This document shows, one piece after another, positions 13,422 through 24,600 of a DNA stretch of 64,000 nt. The stretch covers positions 108,530,349-108,594,348 of the forward strand of contig RSEF01000003.1 in the NCBI GenBank assembly GCA_003993805.1. Reading direction: 5' to 3'. Every line of letters begins with the position of its first letter. Position 1 is the stretch's first letter. Below the pieces are notes generated by a model. That model was not told where the DNA came from and did no database searches. It saw only the letters and a list, made by a program, of their open reading frames with translations. The DNA is from Himantopus leucocephalus. Lineage: Eukaryota; Chordata; Aves; Charadriiformes; Recurvirostridae. The position numbers were made by a program, and so were the translations under genes.

Positions 13422-13659
13422 AAATCTCCAGAGCCGTGATGTGCTGTACTTGTGTAAGAAGGATGAGAAACCAGAGCTTGGGCACATGACCTCAAGCTAC
13501 TCAATGCAAATGCGGGAGCGTATCCTCAGGTTTTTGGCAAAGGGAGCAGCTTTCTCGCTGTTCGAAGCTTGCTATCAACTAAACCAGTCTCTGGCTGCAG
13601 TGCTAACTTTGGCAGGAGAAGAAATGGTTGGATACTCTCTGAAGATTGAAGGCAATGAG
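13422..13659 (+). other. Candidate upstream (5' UTR) exon of CYRIA
   Basis: A stretch less AT-rich than its surroundings ends in an excellent donor, GAG|GTAAGA at 13660, and begins after a possible acceptor (ACTTAG, 13416-13421; weak pyrimidine tract). It lies 1.9 kb before exon 1a. One frame is open across it and on to a stop at 13713; its first in-frame ATG is at 13486. Spliced to exon 1a that frame stops after GTT TGC TGG GAT GGG, and spliced to exon 1b it stops after 15 codons, so it cannot extend CYRIA. A 16-codon upstream ORF starts at 13439. I do not recognise the peptide. An untranslated exon is the simplest reading; a chance ORF or a separate short coding exon remain possible. Confidence 0.4.
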
Positions 13660-15525
13660 GTAAGATATGGCTTAAAACGAGTTGAAAGTGAAGAATCCAA
13701 ACTGAGTCGCTAATTTAGGTTGTGATAGTACTTCATAATGATATAAATTGTTTCTTTCAAGGTTATGAAAAGGCAAATAAGTGTATGCACGTCATCTTGT
13801 CCCTCTTACATGATGCTGAGAAAATGTATTATACCAGTGTGATGAAAACGTTAAATTATTGAAGATACAAGTTTTAATGCTGTATAAAATGTATTTTGCT
13901 TTGTTTGCATGTTTCCCCCTTTGTAGGCTAATCAGAAAGTCAGATTCTGTTCATACAGTGCAGATCTTGTACTGAAAGTAAAATTGTAAATTCTTCCCTG
14001 CATATAAATGTATGTAACTTTATGAATAATGGAGAATGTTTCTTCATGTTTCAATATTGTATATGCAAGATGTTGCTAATTGTAAAGGGCTTGACAGTCT
14101 GCTTACTGGATTTGTTCTGGAGAGAAAATTTTGAAGCAGTATTTAATGCAAAACAAAGCTATTTGTCTAACAAAAACCTGGTTTACATGAAGCTGCGTGC
14201 TCTGAATGGATTATTGATTAAATTTATATCATTTTATGGAATGACTATGACTGCTTTGAAATCTCCAAGTCTTTTATTACCTTCCTAGGTTTTCCTGCTG
14301 TAGAATATATCCCTTCTATGCATATAGAAATTAGGGTTGATGATACTTTTTCTTCTGTAATGCTTAGGGGAAATTTTGAAAAAAACCCCTTTGTCTCCTC
14401 ATATGGAGTATCAGCCATGTGCATGCTTAGAATAATTTTTTTGTGGTCTGATTTCTTAAGTGGGAAAAGAGTTAAACTGAAAAATAGATGAGCATCAGAT
14501 GTGAGCCCCAAGAGCCGTGGTTTAGAGTACTGAGAATATTTATCTTTGAGGCAAAAATCAGTTTTCAATCTGAGTTTTAAATCTAAAATTACACTTTTCT
14601 ACATCCCTCCAGGCAGGCTTCTTTATCCTTGTATGTGCTTTTTGTGGTTTAATTTTTCTGTCTTCTGAGAAGAAGTTTAAGTGTGCCCATACAAGCTATA
14701 CTTTTACATAGTTTTAGAATAATGTATCTTCCTAAGGACTGTACTGATAAAAAAACTTTTCTTCAAATCTCCTTCCTTCCTGTCTTCCATAGAGACTTGC
14801 TTTTTTGAGCATTGGTCGCTTTTCCTTTTTGGAAGTATTTCACCACTTGAAATGCAAAGGTTTCCAAGATGATAAACGATAGGAATAACAGATAAAAAGA
14901 TAGAGTTTGTACCTCTTCTTTTTTTTTTCTTTTTTCGTTTGTTCCTTTTTTCTTTTCTTTTTTCAAAAATGCACACATGCATTTTTGAAAGTTAAAAGGA
15001 GCAAAACTTTTTAGCTTTTCTTTCTGATAGATTTTTATAGTAATATTTTGTAAAACCTTACTGATTAGGAGCAATTAGATTTTTTTTTCTTAACTTGAGT
15101 TATTTTCATGAAATAACATGGATTTATGCAAAAGAATCCAAGTCAAGGATTAAGACCACATTTTGCACTCTGAAGTGGTTTTCAGTAATCTTGTGTCCAG
15201 CATTTTAGAGGATTTACAAATACAGATATTGTTCTGAGTTTGTTTCTCTTGCTAAGTAATAAACTCGTAAATATCTGTCTGTACTTTGTGATGTTATACT
15301 GATGTTTAAATTTGAATTTGTTGAATAGAATTATTTCTGTATTCATCCAAGGTCTTACTCTCTCTGTCCCCAGGCATAAATATCACAGAATTTACCACCA
15401 AAACGTATCTCATGGTCCAGAACTTGCCATAATGTTTAATATATGATGCAGACTGTATCAAGCCCTTAGTTGTAGTATTCTAAGTTTACGTATATAACTG
15501 TTTACGATTTTGTTGCATTTACTAG
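13660..15525. other. Sequence upstream of exon 1a
   Basis: Probably an intron if the candidate exon at 13,422 is real. AT-rich and unique; open frames here are shadowed by A/T runs (for example 14920-14965). Confidence 0.6.
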
Positions 15526-15605
15526 GTTTGCTGGGATGGGTAATCTTCTTAAGGTCCTTACCAGGGAAATTGAAAACTATCCACATTTTTTCCTGGATTT
15601 TGAAA
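15526..15605 (+). CDS. CYRIA: CYRIA start exon 1a (canonical CYRI-A N-terminus)
   Basis: The exon follows a TAG acceptor at 15523-15525 and carries ten untranslated bases, then an ATG at 15536 with G at -3 and +4, a good initiation context. It encodes 23 codons beginning MGNLLKVLT, with REIENYP in the middle and FFLDFE at the end, plus one base that joins AT of the next exon to make Asn. The donor is AAA|GTAAGT, a near-ideal match. The tract before the acceptor is only mildly pyrimidine-rich. Gly2 after the initiator Met is the expected myristoylation site. REIENYP is the segment I recall from mammalian CYRI-A. Confidence 0.95.
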
Positions 15606-18600
15606 GTAAGTTCAAACAATTACAAGACAATGAGAGAATCTCTTTTCCCTGACTTAACAGTGAACTGAGGAAAAACTTAAGATCTGATTGCTTGCAGTGT
15701 GTATTTTCCAGCACAACCAATCTGTCCAAGTCCTTGTCTCTAAAATCATTTGTTCACTCAGGACTCCTTTTCTCTTCCTTTTCTATTTTTCAGGAACCAA
15801 ATGGGAAATCTTTTAAAAGTTCTCACTTGCACAGAGCTTGATCAGGGGCCAAATTTTTTCCTTGACTTTGAAAGTGAGCAAAGCTTCTTGCCTGGCTTGC
15901 CTTCTTTGCTTATTATTTCCTAATAAACTGCATGCGCTTACGCATCATAAAGCAATTCAAAAGGGATTTGCAAACAAATCAAATTACACTTCAGTTGAAT
16001 ATTGCTTTTTGATATTTATAAAACCATATAAAATTACTTAAATTCATTCTGAGCAGAGAAGGGGGCAGAATGATAGATATGCAAGTCAAACCTTACCTTG
16101 AATTAGTTTCAAAACATTTAGGAGCCATTGCTAAATTTACATATGGATGAACTTGACCTCAGCTTTCTTTAACAAATCAGGGTTAAAAAAAATTCTTTAT
16201 GTTGCTTCTTTGGATGGAAATACATATTGGAAATAAAAATAAAAAGCTGAAAAAAGATAATCAGTGGAGGTGGCACTATTTTTGCCTGGTTCAGTGATGA
16301 TTTAACTGGGATCATTATAGTTTCTAAAAAGTAGTGAAGTGGTCAAAGTGTATGTGCTTGATTGCATCTCTCTTAATTGCATGGTTATCAGTTTGCAAAA
16401 CAGTGTTTCACATTCTAATTTCCTTGTCACCTCTGTATCTGATTCAAAGCTATTTCACTTTTGGTGGGTACAGTTTCCCTGCATGTACTTCTAGACATTG
16501 TCTTGAAAACTGGTCATCAGATCCTTAATTATGGGTTTAATCTTACTCTACTACTTATGTGAAATGCTTTTTATTTAAAATGCTAACAGCGTGTGATGTT
16601 TTGTCCCTTAATACCTTTAGTCTAAAAAAAAAAACCCAACAATAAGTTTTGAGAGAAGCTAGTCTTTTTAAATTTAACTGTATTTGGAACCATGGTTTAA
16701 GAGAGAATTCCAGGTGATTAGACACACATTTTATCACCTTGAAATAGTTTTCTTGAATCATTTATTCCTGAGTTATTTTTCTGAAAAAAAAGTTACTGAC
16801 ATGATATGAGACTGTATGTGTGTACACACTCTGAAGCACTGGTTCAGAAAGTCATTTAAACACGTATTTAATTCTCATTAAATTGTTCAAACATGCTTTC
16901 TTGGATGAGAGCTAGAGTGTATGACTGTAACTTTGCACATATCTTAATCTTCTTATCTAGATCTTATTTACCTCATTATGAAGAATCAGTTTTAAATGAT
17001 GAAAAAAAGTTAATTGGTTAGTTTGGGTTTAGGAGAAGGTACTGCGAGCCGTGTATACCTTTTTCTCTTCTATGTCATTTGAGAATTTCCTTGTAAACCT
17101 TTACCCAAACCACCATGTAATTTTTTTTCTGGCAACCTTTCGAGGGCTTTGGTAGCGCTCTGTGGCTTTGCCAAGCTATTACAAAGGTTTTCAGCTGCTC
17201 TGAGTTCCCCGTTTTGATCAGCCCCATCATGTCCTGGATGGTAAGAAGGTGCTCCTGACCCAGGCTGCAGACTTGGCCGGGAACAGGTGGTCTGGCAGTG
17301 GGAACCCTTGGCGGAGCGGAGCGGGCGGTGAGAGGGGAAAATATCTGTTTTATTAAAGCCTTGGCAGTGAAGGTTGGGGTGTTTTTTTTTTATTCCAAAA
17401 GTGCACTGCCGAGAAGTGAATGGGGTGAAGTGCCCTCTCCCACGGGAGGTGGCCAGTGGTTAGTGCAAACGTACGCACACGCTGGTCAGGCACATCTGCC
17501 TAGAGAGGAACAAAACTATCATCTCCAAATATCAGTGAGTTTGACACTCCTGAGCGACAGGTTAAAATGTTTTATTTGTGAAATAAAGTCCTGGAGGTTT
17601 TTATGGCACAAAGTCTGTATTGTGTCGAAGGGATGTGACTGAAGACGCCTGTAATTGTGTTGTTTGGTCTCCTTTAATTAGCTATTGTACGGTGTAAAAG
17701 GACACTCTTAGTTAGTGGACGTAGGTAAGAGCCTGCTTGCGTGGTCGCTGGACTTGAGACTTTCTGTGGGCTTAGTTTCGGTTCGAGTTCATGCAAGAAT
17801 GGCCACTACAGTTGGCCATTCAGAGGATGAGGGATATGTTGAGTTGATGTGTTTACTGTATATCATTGTTTGCATCAGGATATTCCTTTCTGGTTTTTTG
17901 TGCACTTTTCATAGCTGAAAGCTGAAATCTCAAAGTAAGTCTGTCAGCACTACTTTACTGTTTACAGATTTTTTGGATACTCCTGCCCTGGTATTTTTTT
18001 TGCTGCTCTTCATTTGGTGTGTATTGTACCTGAAAGGAGGGTATGTGACATACTTCCTGCTGTGCGTACAATGTCCCACACAATAGTGCTTCAAAAAACA
18101 GAAACAGCCTTTTTCCTTGTATGCAGGAGTAGAACAGATACAATCTGTCTCTTAAAAATCAGAGGCTTTATGGGCTGATGTTTGTCAAAATTAATGCAAG
18201 TGTTTATACAAAGAAGTGGGAAAAGAACATCAAGTTGTTAAATTCATTCGACCGCGGGTTTAATCTGTGCTGCTCCAAAGGGGTCATCCCATGGGTGATG
18301 CATTGCGACATAGTCTCATAGCCTCTTGCTAGAATTGAAATGTTACAAGCATGGGATTGCACCCATCGTGAATGGTACTGTGGTGGGTTGACCCTGGCTG
18401 GACACCAGGTGACCACCAAGCCACTCTGTCACTCTCCTCCTCAGCTGGACAGGGGGGAGAAAATATAACAAAAGGCTTGTGGGTTGAGATAAGGACAGGG
18501 AGATCATTCAGCAATTACTGTCATGGGCAAAACAGACTCGTCTCGGGGAAAATTAGAGTAGGGTAATGAGAAATAAAACCAAATCTTAAAACACCTTCCC

Positions 18601-21600
18601 CCCACCCCTCTCTTCTTCCTGGGCTCAACTTCACTCCTGATTTTTTCTCCCTCCTCCCCCTGAACGGCAAAGGGGGATGGGGAATGGGGGTTGTGGTCAG
18701 TTCATCACAAGTTGTCTCTGCCGCTCCTTCCTCCTCCGGGGGAGGACTCCTCACACTCTTCCCCTGCTCCAGCGTGGGGCCTTCCCACAGGAGACAGTCC
18801 TCCGTGAACTTCTCCAATGTGGGGCCTTCCCATGAGCTGCAGTTCTTCACAAACTGCTCCAGCGTGGGTCTGTTCCACAGGGTGCAGTCCTTCAGGAACA
18901 GACTGCTCCAGTGTGGCTCGCCCACAGGGTCACAAGTACTGCCAGCAAACGTGTTCCAGTGTGGGGTCCTCTCTCCATGGGTCCCCAGGTCCTGCCAGGA
19001 GCCTGCTCCAGTGCGGGCTTCCCACAAGGTCACAGCCTCCTTCAGGCATCCACCTGCTCCAGTGTGGGGTCCTCCATGGGCTGCAGGTGGATATCTGCTC
19101 CAGTGTTAACCTCTATTGGCTGCAGGAGGACAGCCTGCTTCACCATGGTCTTTACCACAGGCTGCCGGGGAATCTCTGCTGCAATGCCCAGAGCACCTCT
19201 TCCCCCTCCTTCTTCCCTGACCTTGGTGTCTGCAGAGTTGTTGCTCTCACATACTCTCATTCCTCTGTCTGGCTGCAGTTGCTGCTGCCCCACAGGTTTT
19301 TTTCCCCCTTCTTAAGTATGTTATCCCAGAAATACTACCACCATCGCTGATGGGCTCAGTCTTGGCCAGCAGTGGGTCCGTCTTGGAGCCAGCTGGCATT
19401 GGCTCTATTGGACATGGGGGAAGCTTCTGGCATCTTCTCACAGAAGCCACCCCTGCAGCCCCCGGCTACCAAAACGATGCCATGCAAGCCCAATACAGAT
19501 AGCTATGTGGGAAAATAAACTTGCTGAGAACTAGCTGTTCAAAAAAACCTGACCAAACTACCACTTCATCTCTCTCCCCCACCTACTAAATACTCTTCCA
19601 CTCAGATCAGGGTGATGTGGATGACGGCATGGTTGGAAGAGCCTCAGCAGTGGCACATGAATGGGAACAGAAATGCAGGAGAAGATGGCAAGCAGGTGTA
19701 CAGGCTTACATATCTTAGGTCAGACTTGAAGCTACACAATAAGGTCAGCATAGTATGTTTTTATTTTATTGTTTTCCCTTTATTGTCCTTAATTAATACA
19801 CATTTTATAGGCAATGTGTTGTAAGGTTGAGTTGTTCTGTGCAACAGAAATTAATTTATTTTCTTTTGAATTGTTGATCTCCAGGGCAGAATTCTATGTT
19901 TCAATGAAAATTTTGAGGAGGACATCTTGTATTGCATCTTTTGACAAATGCCATTATGAGGGGTTTTTTTTGTTTTAAAATATACTTTATTTTTAAGCTG
20001 CTTTTCATCAGTTACGTTCTCACTTTTCTCTTACGTGTTTTTCACCAACTTGTTCTTTTCATGTTTAGCCTTAGTCCTGCCAATACATCTCTTTTATGCA
20101 ATTCTTGAGGTCTTGAAAAATGGACAGATTAAAAACAGGAACACTTTAAAAAATAACATTTTCTCATCCAATTCAAGGGTTTTTTTTTTCAAATTTTGCC
20201 TCGTGCTGTGTTTGAAAATGGGAAAGAATCGTGAAAGAAAAACAAATCAGTATGTTTCAAAATTTCACCTTCCATTTTTTTCCTTCAATAACTAGTTTAG
20301 TTTTTCTCCTGAAAATTTTAGGCTGCAAAAAAATTGTTTTAAAATCATCTCTTTCCCCCCATTTTCTGTAGCTGTCTAGGTCATCAGATGCAATTCTTAC
20401 ACCACGTTTTTGCTGGCATTATTCTTGATTCCAAACTGGGAACGAGGTTTCATAACTCCATGGTCATACCTGAGAAAGCTCGAATCCAGCATTAATTTCA
20501 GTTAATGTTGTATAGCAAAAGCAGTTCTGTATGCTCTCTGGTAATCATTTTGGAGTTACGCAGTTACTCTGGATCTGTGCAAAGCAAAGCAATTTGAAGA
20601 TCCATTCAGTCCAGCCTTGAAAGCAAACAGGGACAAATGGGAACTGTGGTAACTTCAGCGAGTGATGTGGAGAATAGTGTTCTCCTATGCAGGTGAAAAA
20701 GCCTTTGAGGTGAAATGCAGACTCTATGCCAAATCACTCTTTTTGGTTTTTTTAAGGTCTACTTGAAAGGTAATCTCTTCATTCCTGGAAAGTGAACCGT
20801 ATCGCTGTTTTACACTGGTATCTTGGTGTAGATATTCTTAATCAAACTGCAACGTATTGGATTTGATTATATATCACTTACTTTACTTTAATTCCTTCTT
20901 AGTGCTCAACTCGAAAATAATGTTAGGAAGTCACAACAACCCCATGCAGTGCTACAGGCTTGGGGTGGAGTGNNNNNNNNNNNNNNNNNNNNNNNNNNNN
21001 NNNNNNNNNNNNNNNNNNNNNNNNNNNNNNNNNNNNNNNNNNNNNNNNNNNNNNNNNNNNNNNNNNNNNNNNGCTGGTGGGGTGGTGTGAGGAGCAGAAA
21101 AGGCCTTGACTGTGTAAACACTGCTCAGCAGTAACTCAAACATTCCTGTATAATCAGCTCTGTTTTGGTCATAAATCCAAAACGTAGCCCCATACTAGCT
21201 ACTGTGAAGAAAATTAACTCTACCCCAGCCAAAACCAGCACAAATGTGATTGTTTCTACAAATACTGACTACAGTTCTATCTATAGGTCATCCAGTCTTC
21301 AGTCAGTGCCGGTCGTCTTTATGTTTTAAAGCAGAAGAAGGCAAAAGATCTCTACCTTGTCTAATGTGGTGATATTCTAGGGAAAATGTCACTCCCTGGT
21401 GGCACACTGCTGTGCAAATCCCATCGAATGGGAAAATTGATCTACTTCCAAATGCCATTTCTCTGAACAACAAAGGTCTACAGGTCGCTCCCACCCTGAA
21501 AACTGATCATTGACAGAGCTGGATTTATTTTAGTCGCAGGAATGATCTCTGACATACATAAGAAAAATGTTTACTTTTAACGGTACTGTATCAGCATTTT

Positions 21601-24600
21601 ACAAAAGGAGAAATAAATTACCCTGGTTAGGGAAGCCTGGAGGAAAGTCAAAGTGGTGTAATATCCCACTGCTCCATCCACTGCAAGGCCTGATTTTATC
21701 CCCAAGCTGCAAGAAAAGCGAACAATTCTTTGTAATCGAGCTACGGAGCTCATGAGAGAGAGGGACGTTTTTACTAAAGGACTGATGCATTATCCTATTT
21801 TCTAAAAATGCTGCTTTATGATACCGCTTCACTTTAAAATCCGGCATTTTTAGAACAGGCGTTATGAGCCAGAGTGTACAAAAACTGTACTGCTTTACCT
21901 TCCTTGCTATAGAAAGCAAAAACTTGGACGTTAGCAGAATGGCAGTGTAGTATAATTGTGTATTTTTAAAAAAACACATCAGAATGCAGTTACGCATAGT
22001 CAATCTGGATATAATGTGTGAAGTAGAACTGAGTAATCTTGCCGTTTGTATTGCAGCTTCCTCTTGACTTTGTGCGTTTTGCTTTTCTGTTTCTTAGATG
22101 CACAGCCCACAGATGGAGAAAGGGAGGTATGGAATCAGATCAGTGCAGTTTTACAGGACTCGGAAAGTATGCTTGCAGACCTTCAGGCTTACAAAGGAGC
22201 TGGACAAGAAATTAGAGATGTATGTTTGTTAAAGTTAATGACAGTTCTTTGGAAGCAAAACCAAGCAAAACTCAATGCGTTCCTTGCTGCTGTTCTGTAT
22301 CCAGGCACATTCTATGAAACGATATGAAAATCTTCATTAAAATTGTATTTAGAAAATATGTTACAGATGAGGTGTAATGTTGCATATAAAGCCTTAATGT
22401 CAAATCATTAAATGGTGGCTGTTGGAATTTCTTTTAAGTTTACTGTTAGTAATTAGTAATTATTTTTCACTTTGAGAAACACCATTTCATGTACCTTATT
22501 TCATACATCTTATGGTAGAAGTCAAAGTTGAGGATATTGAAGAAATAATACTCAGTTGTTAGAAATAAGTTGAAAATAGTTGTTCATCTGTGTAAGTGAA
22601 ATAATGAAACAAAGTAAATTTTAATCTTACATCAACTTTGCAGGCATCTTATTCTATGAAATTGGTCCTGAAGTACAGTTCTGAACTGTAACTTAGAATT
22701 TAGCTCAACTGACCAGACCTTTCCCTGTATCAGCTTTGCAGTTACTGTTAGTGTGAACTGTTGGTTACTTAAGAACTTGAATATGATGAAGATCTCAGAA
22801 GCATCAGAATCTTTAAAAAAAGGCTATTTCTGTAACCTGTAATCATACAAAAGGTCTTCCTTGATGCTGCTGCCATATTTTTTCCCCAAATAATGTGCTA
22901 AAACATATTCCTGTATGTCAGTGATGCGTTTGAATGAATAATTTTAAATAACTATGGTACAGGGTGAAAGGAAAGGTGGAAAAAATGGTATTTTTTTAAC
23001 TCGCTAATTTCCTATTCCTGTGCAATGCCATTTCTTGTAATTGTTTTATGTTTTACAATACTTAACTTTCTAAAATGGTGAACTAGAAAACTTCCAAGGC
23101 ATCTTTTGCTTGTTACTTATGGGTCACAGTTCTTTACAGTAATATTTTCATTTCAGGCAATACAAAACCCCAATGATATTCAATTGCAAGAAAAAGCATG
23201 GAATTCAGTATGTCCTCTGGTTGTAAGGCTGAAGCGCTTTTATGAGTTTTCACTCAGATTAGGTGAGCCCCGTTTTCATATGTCTGCTTATTAGGCTACT
23301 TTATATATAAAGAAATAGGGAGTTTCTTTTTCCACAGACTTTTAAAGGGTTATTATTCTTTCTGCTTGATATCAACAGACATTTAACTGCAGTTATGTTT
23401 ATCAAGGCCTATTTTTAATCTTAATTTAATTTCAAATTTATCGTAGTTTGTTAGTTTATCACTTAAAATAAATCTGCATTATCTAAATAGAGTACAAGGA
23501 AAGAACATGATATAACTGTATAAAGTTTTTCTCTGGTGCCTGACACTCTTCTGCACTTCACTGGTCCATATAGTACTAATGCCATTTATTTTTTTGTAAT
23601 TTGGGTCTTTCAGAGTTTTAAAAGGAATGTAAACTGATAATATTTTGAGACTTTTTTAAAAACAGGGATAACGGGGAGAAGGGTATTGATAAACTGTCTC
23701 ACAGGGTGAGAATCCGAAGTTGGGCATGTTTTACACTGATTTTGCCATCCCTACCAACCCCCAAAATTACGTAATTACTCCTTGAATTAGGACTCCAGAA
23801 GAGAACTAGTGTGCAAAAATTTATGTATAAAGTGGGAGAGCTTCCAATGCAAGGGAGCTTCTTCACCATCCTGCTTACTAAGTCTTTCATTTCTTGGGTT
23901 ATGCTCATAATTATAGCTGCAGGAGCTGAATTACATTGCTGTCAGTGCCTAAGAGTACACTTTTAGTAACAGAGATGCCAGAATAATCTCTCTACTGAGC
24001 TGATGGCTAATTGGGGAAGATGAAAGAGAAAGAGTTGAATATCTGAATGCAAGAAAAATGCTTTCTCTAGAATTTTCGATAGGAAACCCAGATAAAGGGT
24101 GATTAAAAAGGGGAAAGAGCTCAGTGATACAAAATGGAGAGAAAACGGCAGAGAGCCCAAAGAGGCAGGTGTCTTTGACTAATGTTTCTCGCCTTATAAT
24201 AGTAAGAAAAAAGCGTTTCTGTTAGGGCTGCACGTGTTCAGGGGGTTCCTTCCCTTCAAGCAAAGTATATTTAGATACTTAATTAAAACTTTGTCATAAT
24301 GTGGACTGAATAGAATTTGTGCTTCTGATTTTTATTCAGAGAAAGCCCTGCAGAGCTTATTGGAGTCCTTGACGTGCCCACCTTATACTCCAACTCAGCA
24401 CCTGGAACGGGAACAGGCTCTAGCAAAAGAGTTTGCAGAAATCTTACATTTTACTCTTCGTTTTGATGAACTTAAGGTTAATAAAATCTTTTAATACATC
24501 CTGATTTTGTCCATGTATTTTGAACTGAAAGTGATTATTTCTTATTTGTCTTCCTCTCAGATGCGAAACCCAGCAATTCAGAATGACTTCAGTTATTATA

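Noticed and set aside
13422..13713. N-terminal extension of CYRIA through the 13.4-kb open frame
   Set aside because: Splicing into exon 1a or 1b meets an in-frame stop within 5 or 15 codons, and the frame does not join exon 2 in the CYRIA phase.
17298..17642. 114-codon frame in a GC-richer intronic patch, possible internal promoter or exon
   Set aside because: No convincing splice pair or coding character; composition alone is not enough.
18521..19350. Several 130-177 codon frames on both strands
   Set aside because: All lie in the solo LTR and follow its internal repeat words; not viral or host genes.
22046..22327. 93-codon frame over CYRIA exon 2
   Set aside because: It is exon 2 read through its acceptor and donor into intron sequence; the spliced exon is 22098-22219.
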